From Candidatus Zixiibacteriota bacterium (GTDB lineage: Bacteria; Zixibacteria; MSB-5A5; GN15; PGXB01), in assembly GCA_020058225.1 (NCBI GenBank), contig JAGVEJ010000045.1, positions 1 to 46,616 of the forward strand: a stretch of 46,616 bases of DNA. The letters run 5' to 3'. Numbering within the stretch: position 1 is the stretch's first letter; each line of letters opens with the position of its first letter. The position numbers were made by a program, and so were the translations under genes. Shown in pieces: positions 17,420 through 26,725 of the stretch. Under the pieces are notes generated by a model. It made no database searches and had not been told where the DNA came from. It saw only the letters and a list, made by a program, of their open reading frames with translations.

Positions 17420-18916
17420 ATGAATGTCAGAATTCCTCGGCTGGTAGTCGCCGGACTCTCCGGCGACTCCGGCAAGACAATAGTTTGCCTGAGTCTTGTT
17501 ACGGCTCTCCGAAAGAAAGGGCTGAAAACTGCGGTATTCAAGAAGGGACCTGATTATATCGACTCAGCATGGTTAACCCGCTTGGCGGGCGCCCTTTGCC
17601 GCAACCTTGATACTTTTATGGTTGAGCCGCAGAATTTATATGATTCATTCATCAACAATACTCGGAATTTTGATATTGCCATTGTTGAAGGCAATCGGGG
17701 AATCTTTGACGGCATGGATATCGAAGGAACTCATAGCACCGCGGGGCTTGCAAAAATATTGCACGCCCCTATTGTGCTGGTGATTAACTGCAGTAAAGCA
17801 ACCAGAACAATTGCGGCCATTGTCAAAGGTTGCATTGAATTTGATTCTGAGATTAAAATAGCCGGTGTGATTCTTAACAATGTCGCCGGTGAACGTCACA
17901 AAAAAGTAATTGCCGGCTCGGTGGAAAAATACACCGGTTTGCCGGTTTTGGGGGCGATTCCGCGACTCACGGAAAATGAGAAGCTGATTCCCGGACGTCA
18001 TCTGGGACTTATTCCCCCCTCGGAATTTGCGACCGATGAAAAATTGGTTGGCTTGCTCTCTGAAATCGCAGAAAAATTTCTTGATGTTGACAGAATGGTT
18101 GAAATAGCCAAAAATGTTGATGATATGCGATTAAATATTCAGCCCGAATTTGAAAAAAAATCGGTTGATGTCAAAATTGGATATTTCAACGATTCTGTTT
18201 TCACATTTTATTATCCCGAAAATCTTGAGGCGCTGAAAAATGAAGGCGCTGAATTGGTAAGGATATCATCATTGAATAATAAATCCCTTCCGGAAATCGA
18301 TGCGCTTTACATCGGAGGCGGATTTCCCGAGACATTTGCCGAGCGTCTGGTGCAAAATCAATCAATGCTTGAATCGGTAAAAAATGCCGCTGAAGGCGGA
18401 TTGCCGATTTACGCTGAATGCGGCGGATTGATTTACTTGTCTCGCTCGCTGATTTTCGAAAACAGAAAATACTTTTTTGCAAATATTTTCCCCATTGATT
18501 TGGAAATGAATAAAAAACCGATAGGGCATGGATATACAACTTTAGTGACAGACAATATCAACCCCTATTTTCCTATCGGAACAATGATAAAAGGGCATGA
18601 ATTTCATTATTCGGGATTATCTGCAAACTGCAGCTCCGAATATAAAACCTGTATGACAGTCAAATCCGGAACCGGCGTGGCCGGAAAAAGGGATGGATTA
18701 TTGTATAAATGCACTTTTGCCGCATATACGCATATTCACGCTGACGGCGCCTTGGGATGGGCGACAGCAATGGTTAAGAATGCGGCAAATTATAAGAAAT
18801 ATCGTTTAAGAAATAATCGTAGTACAAATATGGATTCAGACACGAATGTAAATGAGCGTGATTTTCCCTGTTACGAAATAGCTGAAGAAATCAATCGCGG
18901 CGTTTCAGCGGGGTGA
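17420..18916 (+). CDS. dsrN: DsrN, cobyrinate a,c-diamide synthase-like amidase
   Basis: A 498-residue CbiA/CobB-type glutamine-dependent amidotransferase. The N-terminal ATP-binding domain has GLSGDSGKT, KKGPDYID and VEGNRGIFDG. The C-terminal class I glutaminase domain has YIGGGFPE, the nucleophile in YAECGGLIYL, and HEFHYS. In dsr clusters this protein is thought to convert siroheme to the siroheme-amide of DsrAB. Its place between dsrD and dsrL and the absence of other cobalamin genes nearby support that use over a cobalamin role. About 55 residues at the C-terminus (KKYRLRNNRSTNMD...) follow the glutaminase domain and have no recognised function. Confidence 0.92.
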   Translation: MNVRIPRLVVAGLSGDSGKTIVCLSLVTALRKKGLKTAVFKKGPDYIDSAWLTRLAGALCRNLDTFMVEPQNLYDSFINNTRNFDIAIVEGNRGIFDGMDIEGTHSTAGLAKILHAPIVLVINCSKATRTIAAIVKGCIEFDSEIKIAGVILNNVAGERHKKVIAGSVEKYTGLPVLGAIPRLTENEKLIPGRHLGLIPPSEFATDEKLVGLLSEIAEKFLDVDRMVEIAKNVDDMRLNIQPEFEKKSVDVKIGYFNDSVFTFYYPENLEALKNEGAELVRISSLNNKSLPEIDALYIGGGFPETFAERLVQNQSMLESVKNAAEGGLPIYAECGGLIYLSRSLIFENRKYFFANIFPIDLEMNKKPIGHGYTTLVTDNINPYFPIGTMIKGHEFHYSGLSANCSSEYKTCMTVKSGTGVAGKRDGLLYKCTFAAYTHIHADGALGWATAMVKNAANYKKYRLRNNRSTNMDSDTNVNERDFPCYEIAEEINRGVSAG

Positions 18917-18952
18917 ACAGGCTAACTTTTCTGCATACAAGAGAGTGATACT

Positions 18953-20635
18953 ATGGCAAAGATTGTGAAAAAAGAGAAGAAGGGACTAAAAGGCTTATCT
19001 CGCGCATCAGGATCATCGAGCGTTGAAACTTCTCCCCTTCGTCCGAAATTTGTGGAAAAACTTCCTCCCTGTATCCACAACTGCCCGAATCATAATCAGA
19101 TTCGGAAAATAATCATGACATTGTCCAAGACTGAGGAATATGGCAAAACCTACGATCAGACCATGGAGGAAGCATGGAATCTTTTTATGGAGACAACTCC
19201 ATTTCCATCAACTATGGGGCGCGTCTGCCCACATCCATGCGAAGACGACTGCAACCGCTCTGCCATTGATGGCGGCGTTGCCATAAATAGTCTTGAAAGA
19301 TTTATTGGCGATTTAGGTCTTCAGAAGAACTTTATCCCAAAGAAATTGACCGAAGACAAAAGGGCCGAAAAAATTGCCATCATCGGTTCCGGCCCTGCCG
19401 GTATGTCTTGCGCATATCAGCTGGCCCGCCGTGGTTATGGCGTGACTGTATTTGAAGCTTTCCCCAAAGCGGGCGGTATGCTTCGCTACGGTATTCCGGA
19501 TTATCGCCTTCCCCAAGATACTCTTGACGGCGAAATCAATCGGATATTGGCCATGGGGGTTGAGTTGAAGCTCAATACCATGGTTGGGAAAGATATTCCC
19601 TATGAGACTTTGCAAAAAGAATATAAGGCAATTTTTGTCGGGATCGGAGCTCACAGAGGATTACAACTTGGCGTGAAGGGCGAGGATGCAAGCAATGTTT
19701 ACACCGGCACTGATTTCCTTCACCGAATCAATTGCGGTGATAAGGTAGAAGTCGGCGATCACGTGGTAGTCATCGGCGGCGGCGATACCGCTATCGATGC
19801 GGCTCGCGTGGCTCGCAGACTTGGCGCCAAATCAACCATTCTATATCGCCGTACCAGAGCCGAAATGCCTGCCATAAGCGAAGAAATTGAAGGCGCTTTG
19901 GAAGAGGGAGTCAATATTGAGTTCCTCGCCGCCCCAATTGAGATTGCAAAAAATAGCGATAAGGCGATCAGCATGAAATGCCAGCGTATGCAGTTAGGCG
20001 AACCGGACGCATCCGGCCGTCGTCGTCCCGTGCCAATTGATGGCGATGTATATGACCTTCCATTCACCACACTAATTGCGGCCATCAGTCAGGAGCCTGA
20101 TTTCACAGGAGCCGAAAATCTGAAGGAAGGGCGAGACTGGATTAAGACCGATGAAAAATTTAAAACCAAAATGGATAACACCTATTCGGGCGGCGACAAC
20201 ATTGGATTGGGCATTGCCGTAACTGCCATATATCATGGACGCAAAGCGGCCGAGGCCATTCATGAAATGATCACCGGCGAGCCAATGATAGATCTTCCCC
20301 TTCAAGATATTATCAAGCATGACAAGATGAAACTTTCTTATTATGAGCCAAAAGAAAAGGCCAAACCTCAGCATATGCCGGTTGATGATAGATTTGCCAA
20401 AATGGATGCAGAGATTGTCAAGACCCTTTCTGAGGCTGAAGCTATCGCCGAAGCCAAGAGATGCTTGAGTTGCGGTATGTGCTTTGACTGCGGGTCATGC
20501 TGGAGTTATTGCCAGGATAACGCCATTCACAAACCGCCGGTTAAGGGTCAGGCATATACATTTAAGATGGAATTCTGCAATGGGTGCAAGAAATGCGCTG
20601 AAAACTGCCCTTGCGGATATATTGAGATGCATTAA
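18953..20635 (+). CDS. dsrL: DsrL, NAD(P)H:acceptor oxidoreductase
   Basis: A 560-residue flavo-iron-sulfur protein related to the small subunit of glutamate synthase. The N-terminal cysteine segment has CIHNCPNH and CPHPCEDDC. The FAD site GSGPAG is at about 145, and the NAD(P)H site GGGDTAIDAARVARRLGA at about 275. A C-terminal ferredoxin region contains CLSCGMCFDCGSC (from C504) and CNGCKKCAENC. DsrL acts with DsrAB and passes electrons to or from NAD(P)H. It is essential in sulfur oxidisers, and a reductive version (DsrL-2) occurs in some sulfate reducers; the company of dsrD points to the latter. It is shorter than the roughly 650-residue oxidiser form. Confidence 0.9.
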   Translation: MAKIVKKEKKGLKGLSRASGSSSVETSPLRPKFVEKLPPCIHNCPNHNQIRKIIMTLSKTEEYGKTYDQTMEEAWNLFMETTPFPSTMGRVCPHPCEDDCNRSAIDGGVAINSLERFIGDLGLQKNFIPKKLTEDKRAEKIAIIGSGPAGMSCAYQLARRGYGVTVFEAFPKAGGMLRYGIPDYRLPQDTLDGEINRILAMGVELKLNTMVGKDIPYETLQKEYKAIFVGIGAHRGLQLGVKGEDASNVYTGTDFLHRINCGDKVEVGDHVVVIGGGDTAIDAARVARRLGAKSTILYRRTRAEMPAISEEIEGALEEGVNIEFLAAPIEIAKNSDKAISMKCQRMQLGEPDASGRRRPVPIDGDVYDLPFTTLIAAISQEPDFTGAENLKEGRDWIKTDEKFKTKMDNTYSGGDNIGLGIAVTAIYHGRKAAEAIHEMITGEPMIDLPLQDIIKHDKMKLSYYEPKEKAKPQHMPVDDRFAKMDAEIVKTLSEAEAIAEAKRCLSCGMCFDCGSCWSYCQDNAIHKPPVKGQAYTFKMEFCNGCKKCAENCPCGYIEMH

Positions 20636-20692
20636 ACCTGAAAATTGAGAAAAATTAAATAAATTAAATGTAACAATTTCGGAGGTATAACA

Positions 20693-21010
20693 ATGCCGAT
20701 ATTTGAGCAGGGCGATGTTAAGATTGATGTTGACGAAGATGGTTTTATGGAAGAGCCGGAACAGTGGAATGAAAAGGTAGCTATGGCGCTGGCCACCACT
20801 GAGGGCGTAAACGAACTGACCGAGAGACACTGGAAACTTGTCAACTATCTTAGAGATTATTATGCAAAATTCGGAATAGCTCCCATGATTCGCAAGCTGT
20901 GTAAAGAAACCGGATTTTCTCTTAAGGAAGTCTATGAAATGTTTCCATCCGGACCGGCCAAAGGCGCCTGCAAAGTAGCGGGATTGGCCAAGCCGACCGG
21001 CTGTGTATGA
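20693..21010 (+). CDS. dsrC: DsrC sulfur carrier
   Basis: A 105-residue DsrC/TusE-family protein that receives sulfite-level sulfur from DsrAB as a DsrC trisulfide and is then reduced by DsrMKJOP. Both redox cysteines of a true DsrC are present on the C-terminal arm (C93 in GACKVAG and C104 in PTGCV), so it is not a TusE or RspA-type variant. CGGAGGT precedes the ATG. A hairpin terminator follows. Confidence 0.97.
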   Translation: MPIFEQGDVKIDVDEDGFMEEPEQWNEKVAMALATTEGVNELTERHWKLVNYLRDYYAKFGIAPMIRKLCKETGFSLKEVYEMFPSGPAKGACKVAGLAKPTGCV

Positions 21011-21094
21011 TATTTTAAAGAAAGGCTGCTTTTTATTTTTATAGAAGCATGCAAAATTGTGGTCGATAGGTCATTGGATTTGTCGCATCGTTTC

Positions 21095-21139
21095 ACCGGC
21101 GGGACTAAAAACCCGCCGGTCACTTATAATCAGTTTTTT
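21095..21139 (+). terminator. Terminator after dsrC
   Basis: Perfect 9-bp stem ACCGGCGGG / CCCGCCGGT (21095-21103, 21112-21120), 8-base loop. The T-run comes 13 bases later, so termination may be partial, allowing read-through to dsrMKJOP. Confidence 0.7.
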
Positions 21140-21160
21140 TCGACGGCAGATTAAAAATAT

Positions 21161-21694
21161 ATGTTAAATGATCTTCTAACTAAAAAGAAAAATGCAATTC
21201 TCAAACGATGGTTTCAATCAATTATTGATACTTATCATCCCGATGCCGCCAACTTTCTTACAAAACAAAAAGACCGCTTTGCAAATCCTGTCGGATATAC
21301 TTTAACCGCTGAAACCGAAAATATCTTTAATGCCCTGATTGCCGGAGATTTTACGGAGCCTACAGTATCCTCACTTGAAAATATAATCAGAATTCGTTCG
21401 GTGCAGGAATTCTCTCCATCTCAAGCGGTATCTTTTGCATTCTTTCTGAAGAAAGCCATCAGAGAAGAGCTTAAGCCGGAATTGAAAGACGTCAAAATGC
21501 TTGAAGAGCTAACGAATTTTGAAACTACTATTGATCGTCTGGCATTGATTGCTTTTGATATTTATTCGGCTTGCCGCGAAAAGCTTTATGACATAAAAGT
21601 CAAAGAAATAAAATCTCGGTCATATAAAATCATGGAAAGGACAAACATATTTATCGGAAATACAGAGCAGGAGGAAAATAATGACAATTCCTGA
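21161..21694 (+). CDS. RsbRD N-terminal-like protein preceding dsrM
   Basis: A 177-residue all-helical soluble protein resembling the RsbRD_N family (N-terminal module of stressosome sensor proteins), here without any STAS domain. Characteristic stretches are LKRWFQSIIDTYHPDA, FANPVGYTLTAE and RSVQEFSPSQAVSF. Such genes are commonly found in front of dsrMKJOP in sulfate reducers, function unproven. The dsrM start is 30 bases downstream with GGAGGAAAT in between, so it is in the dsrMKJOP operon. Confidence 0.82.
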   Translation: MLNDLLTKKKNAILKRWFQSIIDTYHPDAANFLTKQKDRFANPVGYTLTAETENIFNALIAGDFTEPTVSSLENIIRIRSVQEFSPSQAVSFAFFLKKAIREELKPELKDVKMLEELTNFETTIDRLALIAFDIYSACREKLYDIKVKEIKSRSYKIMERTNIFIGNTEQEENNDNS

Positions 21695-21724
21695 TAAATA
21701 TTGGGGCATAGGAGGAAATAACCG

Positions 21725-22717
21725 ATGAATATTTTCCTCTCCCTCATTGCCGTACTGGTTTTGATCTTAATTGCTTGGGTTGGGGCGGGCGCCGCCAATT
21801 TGCAATTTATATTCGGTATGATTATGCCGATCATTGGGCTTATGCTTTTTCTTGGCGGCATTGTTTACCGAGTAATTAAATGGGCCCGAGCGCCGGTTCC
21901 ATTTCACATACCAACATCATGCGGCCAGCAAAAAAGCCTGACATGGATGCAATCAAGCAAGCTGGATAATCCAAGCAGTTCTTTAGGCGTCATCGGACGC
22001 ATGTTGCTTGAAGTTCTCTTTTTCCGCTCCCTTTTCAGAAACACCAAAATGGAATTAAAAAATGGCCCGAAACTTGTTTATGGTTCGGCCAAATATCTCT
22101 GGTTGGGAGCTCTGGCATTTCACTGGTCATTTTTGATTATAGTAATAAGGCATTTTCGCTTCTTTACCGAGCCGATACCATTCTTTGTGAATTTTATGAG
22201 TAGCCTTGATGGTTTTTTCCAAATAGGAGTGCCAGTTTTGTACCTAACTGATGCTCTGATTGTCGGAGGATTGACATACTTATTTTTCAGACGTGTGGTT
22301 ATTCCCCAGCTGAGATATATTTCACTTTTTTCAGATTATTTCATCTTATTTAACATTCTTGCGATTGTCATAACCGGTATATTGATGAGATATTTTACCA
22401 AGGTTGATTTGATTTTGGTCAAACAGTTGACTCTTGGTTTCTTTAGTTTTAATCCGGTTATTCCAGAGGGAATCGGCTCGATTTTTTATATTCATCTTTT
22501 CCTTGTCAGCGCATTACTGACCTATTTCCCTGCCAGCAAACTGGTGCACATGGCGGGAGTTTTTCTTAGTCCGACAAGGAATCTGGCCAACAACAGCCGA
22601 ATGAAAAGACATATCAATCCATGGAATTACCCTGTAAAAGTGCATACTTATGAAGAGTATGAAGATGAATTCCGGGATTTGATGAAGGGCGCCGGACTAC
22701 CATTGGAGAAGGAATAG
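21725..22717 (+). CDS. dsrM: DsrM, NarI-like cytochrome b subunit
   Basis: A 330-residue membrane protein with about six transmembrane helices, a NarI-like diheme cytochrome b that oxidises menaquinol in the DsrMKJOP complex. Histidines within helices (GALAFHWSFLIIVIRHFRFF, SIFYIHLFLVS, SKLVHMAGVF) fit heme ligation. A cytoplasmic loop with MKRHINPWNYPVKV lies near the end. The dsrK start is 4 bases after the stop, indicating close coupling. Confidence 0.95.
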   Translation: MNIFLSLIAVLVLILIAWVGAGAANLQFIFGMIMPIIGLMLFLGGIVYRVIKWARAPVPFHIPTSCGQQKSLTWMQSSKLDNPSSSLGVIGRMLLEVLFFRSLFRNTKMELKNGPKLVYGSAKYLWLGALAFHWSFLIIVIRHFRFFTEPIPFFVNFMSSLDGFFQIGVPVLYLTDALIVGGLTYLFFRRVVIPQLRYISLFSDYFILFNILAIVITGILMRYFTKVDLILVKQLTLGFFSFNPVIPEGIGSIFYIHLFLVSALLTYFPASKLVHMAGVFLSPTRNLANNSRMKRHINPWNYPVKVHTYEEYEDEFRDLMKGAGLPLEKE

Positions 22718-22721
22718 CGAC

Positions 22722-24338
22722 ATGTCAGAACGTTTCGATAAAAAACCGGATGAATTGGTACAAATAGATCACAAGCCGCCGCGCAAGAGCTGGATGGACC
22801 CCAAAGTGGAATTCCGAAGGGGATTTTTTAACTACTCGGCCAATCCCAAATCGGTGGAATATTTGGGTCTCCCCTATGCGCGTAAATGGCAACCGACCGA
22901 TGCCGACTGGAAGTTGCCCCCAAATTGGAAAGAAATAATTCTTGACGGTTTGCGGGAACGAATTCATAGATTCCGCTCACTCCAGCTTTTTATGGATATC
23001 TGCGTTCGTTGCGGAGCCTGCGCTGATAAATGCCATTATTTTATCGGTTCCGGCGACCCCAAAAATATGCCGGTCATGAGAGCAGAACTACTTCGCTCGG
23101 TCTATAGAAAAGAATATACAGCGGCCGGAAAAATCATGGGGGAAATGGCCGGCGCACGAGAGCTAACGGTCGATGTCCTGAAAGAATGGTTTTACTATTT
23201 CTTCCAGTGTACCGAATGCCGACGTTGCTCGGTTTTCTGTCCGTATGGTATCGATACCGCCGAAATCACCATGGTTGGGCGTGAGTTGTTGAATCTTGTG
23301 GGATGCGACATCGACTGGATCACAACGCCGGCGGCGAATTGCTTCAGGACAGGAAATCACCTCGGCATTCAGCCACATGGATTCAAGGACAGCGTCGAAT
23401 TTGCGATTGATGATCTTGAAAGCATTATCGGCATCAAAACAGCGCCATCAATCAACCGCAAAGGGGCTGAAATCCTATTTGTGGTGCCATCAGCCGATTA
23501 CTTTGGCGATCCACATTATTTTGGATTCCTTGGTTATATGGCGTTATTCCATGAAATCGGACTGGATTACACCTTCAGCTCATTCGCCTCGGAGGGAGGC
23601 AATTTTGGGCTTTTCCACTCGCATGAGATGATGAAGAGGTTAAACTCTAAGATTTACATGGAAGCCAAAAGATTGAAGGTTAAATGGATTATCGGCGCCG
23701 AATGCGGCCACATGTGGCGGGTGCTTCATCAATATATGGATACCATGAATGGCCCAGCCGATTTCCTTGAGGAACCTGTTTCTCCTATCACCGGCACCAA
23801 ATTCGAGAATGCCAAAACCACCAAGATGGTGCATATCGCCGAATTCACGGCAGATCTTATCAAAAACGGCAAACTCAAGTTTGATCCGACCCGCAACGAC
23901 GCCTATAAAGTCACTTTCCATGATTCCTGCAATCCTGCGCGAGCGATGGGACTTTTGGAAGAACCACGCTATGTCCTGAAAAATGTCTGTAATTATTTTT
24001 ATGAAATGCCGGAGAATACTATCAAAGAGCAGACTTTCTGCTGTGGAAGCGGGTCAGGTCTTGGAACTGATGAGAATTTGGAAATGCGTCTTCGCGGCGG
24101 ATTCCCTCGTGGAAATGCCGTGAAGTTTGTTAAGGATAAGTATGGTGTCAATATGCTCTGCTGTGTTTGCGCCATTGACAAAGCGACTTTACCGGCCGTT
24201 GTCGATTACTGGGCCGGTGATGTCGGCGTCTGCGCTCTCCATGAATTGGTGGGGAATGCCCTCATTATGAAGGGTGAAAAGGAAAGGGATACTGACCTCC
24301 GCGGTGAACCGCTGATTGGAAAGGAGGGTGGCAAATAA
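22722..24338 (+). CDS. dsrK: DsrK, catalytic HdrD-like subunit
   Basis: A 538-residue cytoplasmic subunit of DsrMKJOP that reduces the DsrC trisulfide. Two ferredoxin motifs, CVRCGACADKC (from C94) and CTECRRCSVFC (from C163), are followed by the CCG-type site with HDSCNPARAMG, FCCGSGSGLG and LCCVCAIDK that holds the special 4Fe-4S cluster. Length is typical. The stop TAA shares its last base with the start of dsrJ. Confidence 0.96.
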   Translation: MSERFDKKPDELVQIDHKPPRKSWMDPKVEFRRGFFNYSANPKSVEYLGLPYARKWQPTDADWKLPPNWKEIILDGLRERIHRFRSLQLFMDICVRCGACADKCHYFIGSGDPKNMPVMRAELLRSVYRKEYTAAGKIMGEMAGARELTVDVLKEWFYYFFQCTECRRCSVFCPYGIDTAEITMVGRELLNLVGCDIDWITTPAANCFRTGNHLGIQPHGFKDSVEFAIDDLESIIGIKTAPSINRKGAEILFVVPSADYFGDPHYFGFLGYMALFHEIGLDYTFSSFASEGGNFGLFHSHEMMKRLNSKIYMEAKRLKVKWIIGAECGHMWRVLHQYMDTMNGPADFLEEPVSPITGTKFENAKTTKMVHIAEFTADLIKNGKLKFDPTRNDAYKVTFHDSCNPARAMGLLEEPRYVLKNVCNYFYEMPENTIKEQTFCCGSGSGLGTDENLEMRLRGGFPRGNAVKFVKDKYGVNMLCCVCAIDKATLPAVVDYWAGDVGVCALHELVGNALIMKGEKERDTDLRGEPLIGKEGGK

Positions 24339-24724
24339 TGTATGACGCAGGGAAAATAATAACCGGAATAATCATTTTCCTGGTTTTAATGACTTCGCCA
24401 TTCTGGCTTAACATTGCCAGCGGCAAAGGGTCATATAAACCTGAGATAAAAATTGCCACCGAGGAGAAGCAGTGCGTGGCTGACACCGATTACATGAAAG
24501 CGGCCCACATGGACCTTATCTATGAATGGCGCGATCAGGTTGTCAGAAACGAGAAGAGAATATACACTTCTTCCAACGGCAAAACATATAATATGAGTCT
24601 CACAAAAACATGTATGAACTGCCATTCCAATAAATCCGAATTCTGCGATCGCTGTCACAGTTATGTCGGGGTAACTCCTTATTGCTGGGATTGCCATGTC
24701 GAGCCAAAGGAGGTTGTCCAATGA
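24338..24724 (+). CDS. dsrJ: DsrJ, triheme cytochrome c
   Basis: A 128-residue periplasmic cytochrome anchored by an N-terminal signal/transmembrane segment (about 6-26). Three CxxCH heme sites are seen: CMNCH (92-96), CDRCH (103-107) and CWDCH (116-120). C46 in EEKQCVAD corresponds to the conserved cysteine reported as the unusual distal heme ligand of DsrJ, and is retained. It overlaps dsrK by one base and dsrO by ATGA. Confidence 0.95.
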   Translation: MYDAGKIITGIIIFLVLMTSPFWLNIASGKGSYKPEIKIATEEKQCVADTDYMKAAHMDLIYEWRDQVVRNEKRIYTSSNGKTYNMSLTKTCMNCHSNKSEFCDRCHSYVGVTPYCWDCHVEPKEVVQ

Positions 24725-25497
24725 GTTTTGACAGAAGAAAATTTATCAAGATCGCCGGTCTGACAACAATTGTTACTCTTACCGGTAAGCCTGTTTTTGA
24801 TGCCATTGCCGCCGATTCGCCATTAAATGTTTCAACAGAACCCAATCGCTTAACCGCAAAAAGATGGGCAATGGCGGTTAATACAAAAAAATGCCTCGAA
24901 AAAGAAGGGTGCACTGATTGTATTACGGCCTGCCATCATATCCATAATGTTCCTGATTTTGGCAATCCTAAAGATGAAGTCAAATGGATATGGCATGAAA
25001 AATACGAGAATGCTTTTCTCGACCAAGAAAATGAATATATGGAAGAAAAGCTGAAGGACAAACCGGTTTTGGTTTTCTGCAATCACTGCGACAATCCTCC
25101 TTGCGTCCGGGTTTGCCCAACTCAGGCGACTTTCAGACGCGAGGATGGCATAGTTATGATGGATTGGCATCGCTGTATTGGTTGTCGCTACTGTGTTGCC
25201 GCCTGCCCTTACGGTTCACGCAGTTTCAATTGGCGCGACCCGCGGCCGTTTATTAAGGAAATCGTTCCGGATTTTCCCACAAGGACTCGCGGCGTGGTTG
25301 AGAAATGCACTTTCTGCGATGAGCGACTTGCCATCGGCCTCCAGCCTGCATGTGTTGAGGCTTGCAAAGAAAAGGCTCTGGTATTTGGCGACTTGGAAGA
25401 CCCGAAATCGGAAATTCGGGAACTGCTGAAGGCCAATTTCAGCATCAGGCGGAAACCGGCCCTTGGAACTCAACCTGAAGTGTACTACATAGTGTGA
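24721..25497 (+). CDS. dsrO: DsrO, periplasmic ferredoxin-like subunit
   Basis: A 258-residue Tat-exported iron-sulfur protein. The twin-arginine signal (SFDRRKFIK) is at the N-terminus when ATG 24721 is used, with AAGGAGG 5 bases upstream; a longer frame from 24682 would bury the signal. The cysteine groups (CTDCITAC, CNHCDNPPCVRVC, CIGCRYCVAAC, CTFCDERL...CVEACK) match the four-cluster arrangement of the family. It passes electrons between DsrJ and DsrP. Confidence 0.95.
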   Translation: MSFDRRKFIKIAGLTTIVTLTGKPVFDAIAADSPLNVSTEPNRLTAKRWAMAVNTKKCLEKEGCTDCITACHHIHNVPDFGNPKDEVKWIWHEKYENAFLDQENEYMEEKLKDKPVLVFCNHCDNPPCVRVCPTQATFRREDGIVMMDWHRCIGCRYCVAACPYGSRSFNWRDPRPFIKEIVPDFPTRTRGVVEKCTFCDERLAIGLQPACVEACKEKALVFGDLEDPKSEIRELLKANFSIRRKPALGTQPEVYYIV

Positions 25498-25504
25498 GGT
25501 AATT

Positions 25505-26662
25505 ATGTTAGAAAAAGCTCTATATGGTGATAGACGATATTGGACTTGGGTAATATTCCTTATGACCCTCATGGGTATTGGATTCCTGTTTTACCTTCGC
25601 CAGCTTGAATATGGTTTGGGTATTACGGGACTGAGCCGCGATGTTACATGGGGATTCTATATCGCCCAATTCACTTTCTTGGTTGGTGTGGCGGCTTCGG
25701 CGGTGATGGTTGTCTTGCCCTATTATCTGCATGATTATAAAGTATTCAGCAAAATGACCATTCTTGGAGAATTCCTCGCAATCTCCGCTGTGACAATGTG
25801 CGTGCTCTTTGTTGTAATTGATCTTGGTCAGCCGATGCGGGCCGTAAATATAATTCTCCATCCAACGCCAAGTTCCATCATCTTTTGGGATTTGATCGTG
25901 CTTAATGGATATCTCGTTTTGAATGCGCTAATCAGCCGGGTTACTCTTGATGCTGAACGGAAAAGCATTGCCCCGCCAAAGTGGATAAAGCCCATAATTA
26001 TCCTGTCCATACCATGGGCCATCAGTATTCATACGGTAACGGCATTTATTTATTGCGGATTGGGCGGTCGTCCTTTCTGGTTTACAGCCATTCTGACTCC
26101 GAGATTTTTGGCGTCGGCATTCGCATCCGGCCCGGCATTTTTGATTTTGCTGGTTATGATTTTAAAGAAATTCACCAAATTTGATCCCGGCAAAGAACCA
26201 ATTTTCAAACTGAGTGAAATTATTACCTATGCCATGTCATTAAATGTATTTTTTATACTGCTTGAATTATTCACCGCTTTTTATAGCGGAATGCACGAAC
26301 ATCAGCAGAGTTTTCTATACCTCTTCTTTGGAATCGATGGTCATGCTCGTTTGGTGCCATGGATTTGGACATCAATAATTCTGGCGGTCTTCTCCCTGAT
26401 ACTCCTTTTCAATCCCAAGACACGAAGAAATGAGAAATTTTTGACAATTGCCTGTATATCGGTATTTTTATCAATATGGATTGATAAGGGTATCGGTATG
26501 GTAGTTGCGGGGTTTGTACCGTCGCCGCTTGGAAAAGTCACCGAATACTGGCCCACAATACCTGAGGCTTTAATTGCCCTTGGAGTCTATGCGCTGGGAT
26601 TCTTATTGATTACGATATTTTATAAGATCGCCCTATCGGTGCGAGGTGAGGTGGCTAAGTAA
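25505..26662 (+). CDS. dsrP: DsrP, NrfD-like quinone-interacting membrane subunit
   Basis: A 385-residue membrane protein with about ten transmembrane segments, NrfD/PsrC family. It contains no heme motif, as expected. It begins 7 bases after dsrO and is the last gene of dsrMKJOP before a hairpin. With DsrJ and DsrO it forms the periplasm-facing module of the complex. Confidence 0.94.
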   Translation: MLEKALYGDRRYWTWVIFLMTLMGIGFLFYLRQLEYGLGITGLSRDVTWGFYIAQFTFLVGVAASAVMVVLPYYLHDYKVFSKMTILGEFLAISAVTMCVLFVVIDLGQPMRAVNIILHPTPSSIIFWDLIVLNGYLVLNALISRVTLDAERKSIAPPKWIKPIIILSIPWAISIHTVTAFIYCGLGGRPFWFTAILTPRFLASAFASGPAFLILLVMILKKFTKFDPGKEPIFKLSEIITYAMSLNVFFILLELFTAFYSGMHEHQQSFLYLFFGIDGHARLVPWIWTSIILAVFSLILLFNPKTRRNEKFLTIACISVFLSIWIDKGIGMVVAGFVPSPLGKVTEYWPTIPEALIALGVYALGFLLITIFYKIALSVRGEVAK

Positions 26663-26690
26663 TTAGAAGCAGAACAAACTTTAATCTATA

Positions 26691-26724
26691 TGAGGGGTTG
26701 TCTTTCGCAACCCCTCAAGTTTTC
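26691..26724 (+). terminator. Hairpin after dsrP, overlapping the next gene's leader
   Basis: Perfect 10-bp stem TGAGGGGTTG / CAACCCCTCA (26691-26700, 26708-26717) with a 7-base loop, then AGTTTTCT. It is probably a terminator, but the T-run is short and the following ATG is only 9 bases from the stem. The left arm holds the only purine-rich GAGGGG near that start. Confidence 0.6.
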
Positions 26725-26725
26725 T

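Noticed and set aside
17151-21010. Sulfur oxidation as the main direction, suggested by dsrL and TauE/SafE
   Set aside because: dsrD is present, dsrEFH and sox genes are absent, and qmo, apr and sat are arranged as in reducers. A reversible or disproportionating use cannot be excluded from sequence alone.
26690-26725. ATG at 26690 as start of the FAD-rhodanese protein
   Set aside because: The added residues come from the hairpin arms and do not extend the FAD-binding fold, which begins directly after the later ATG codons.
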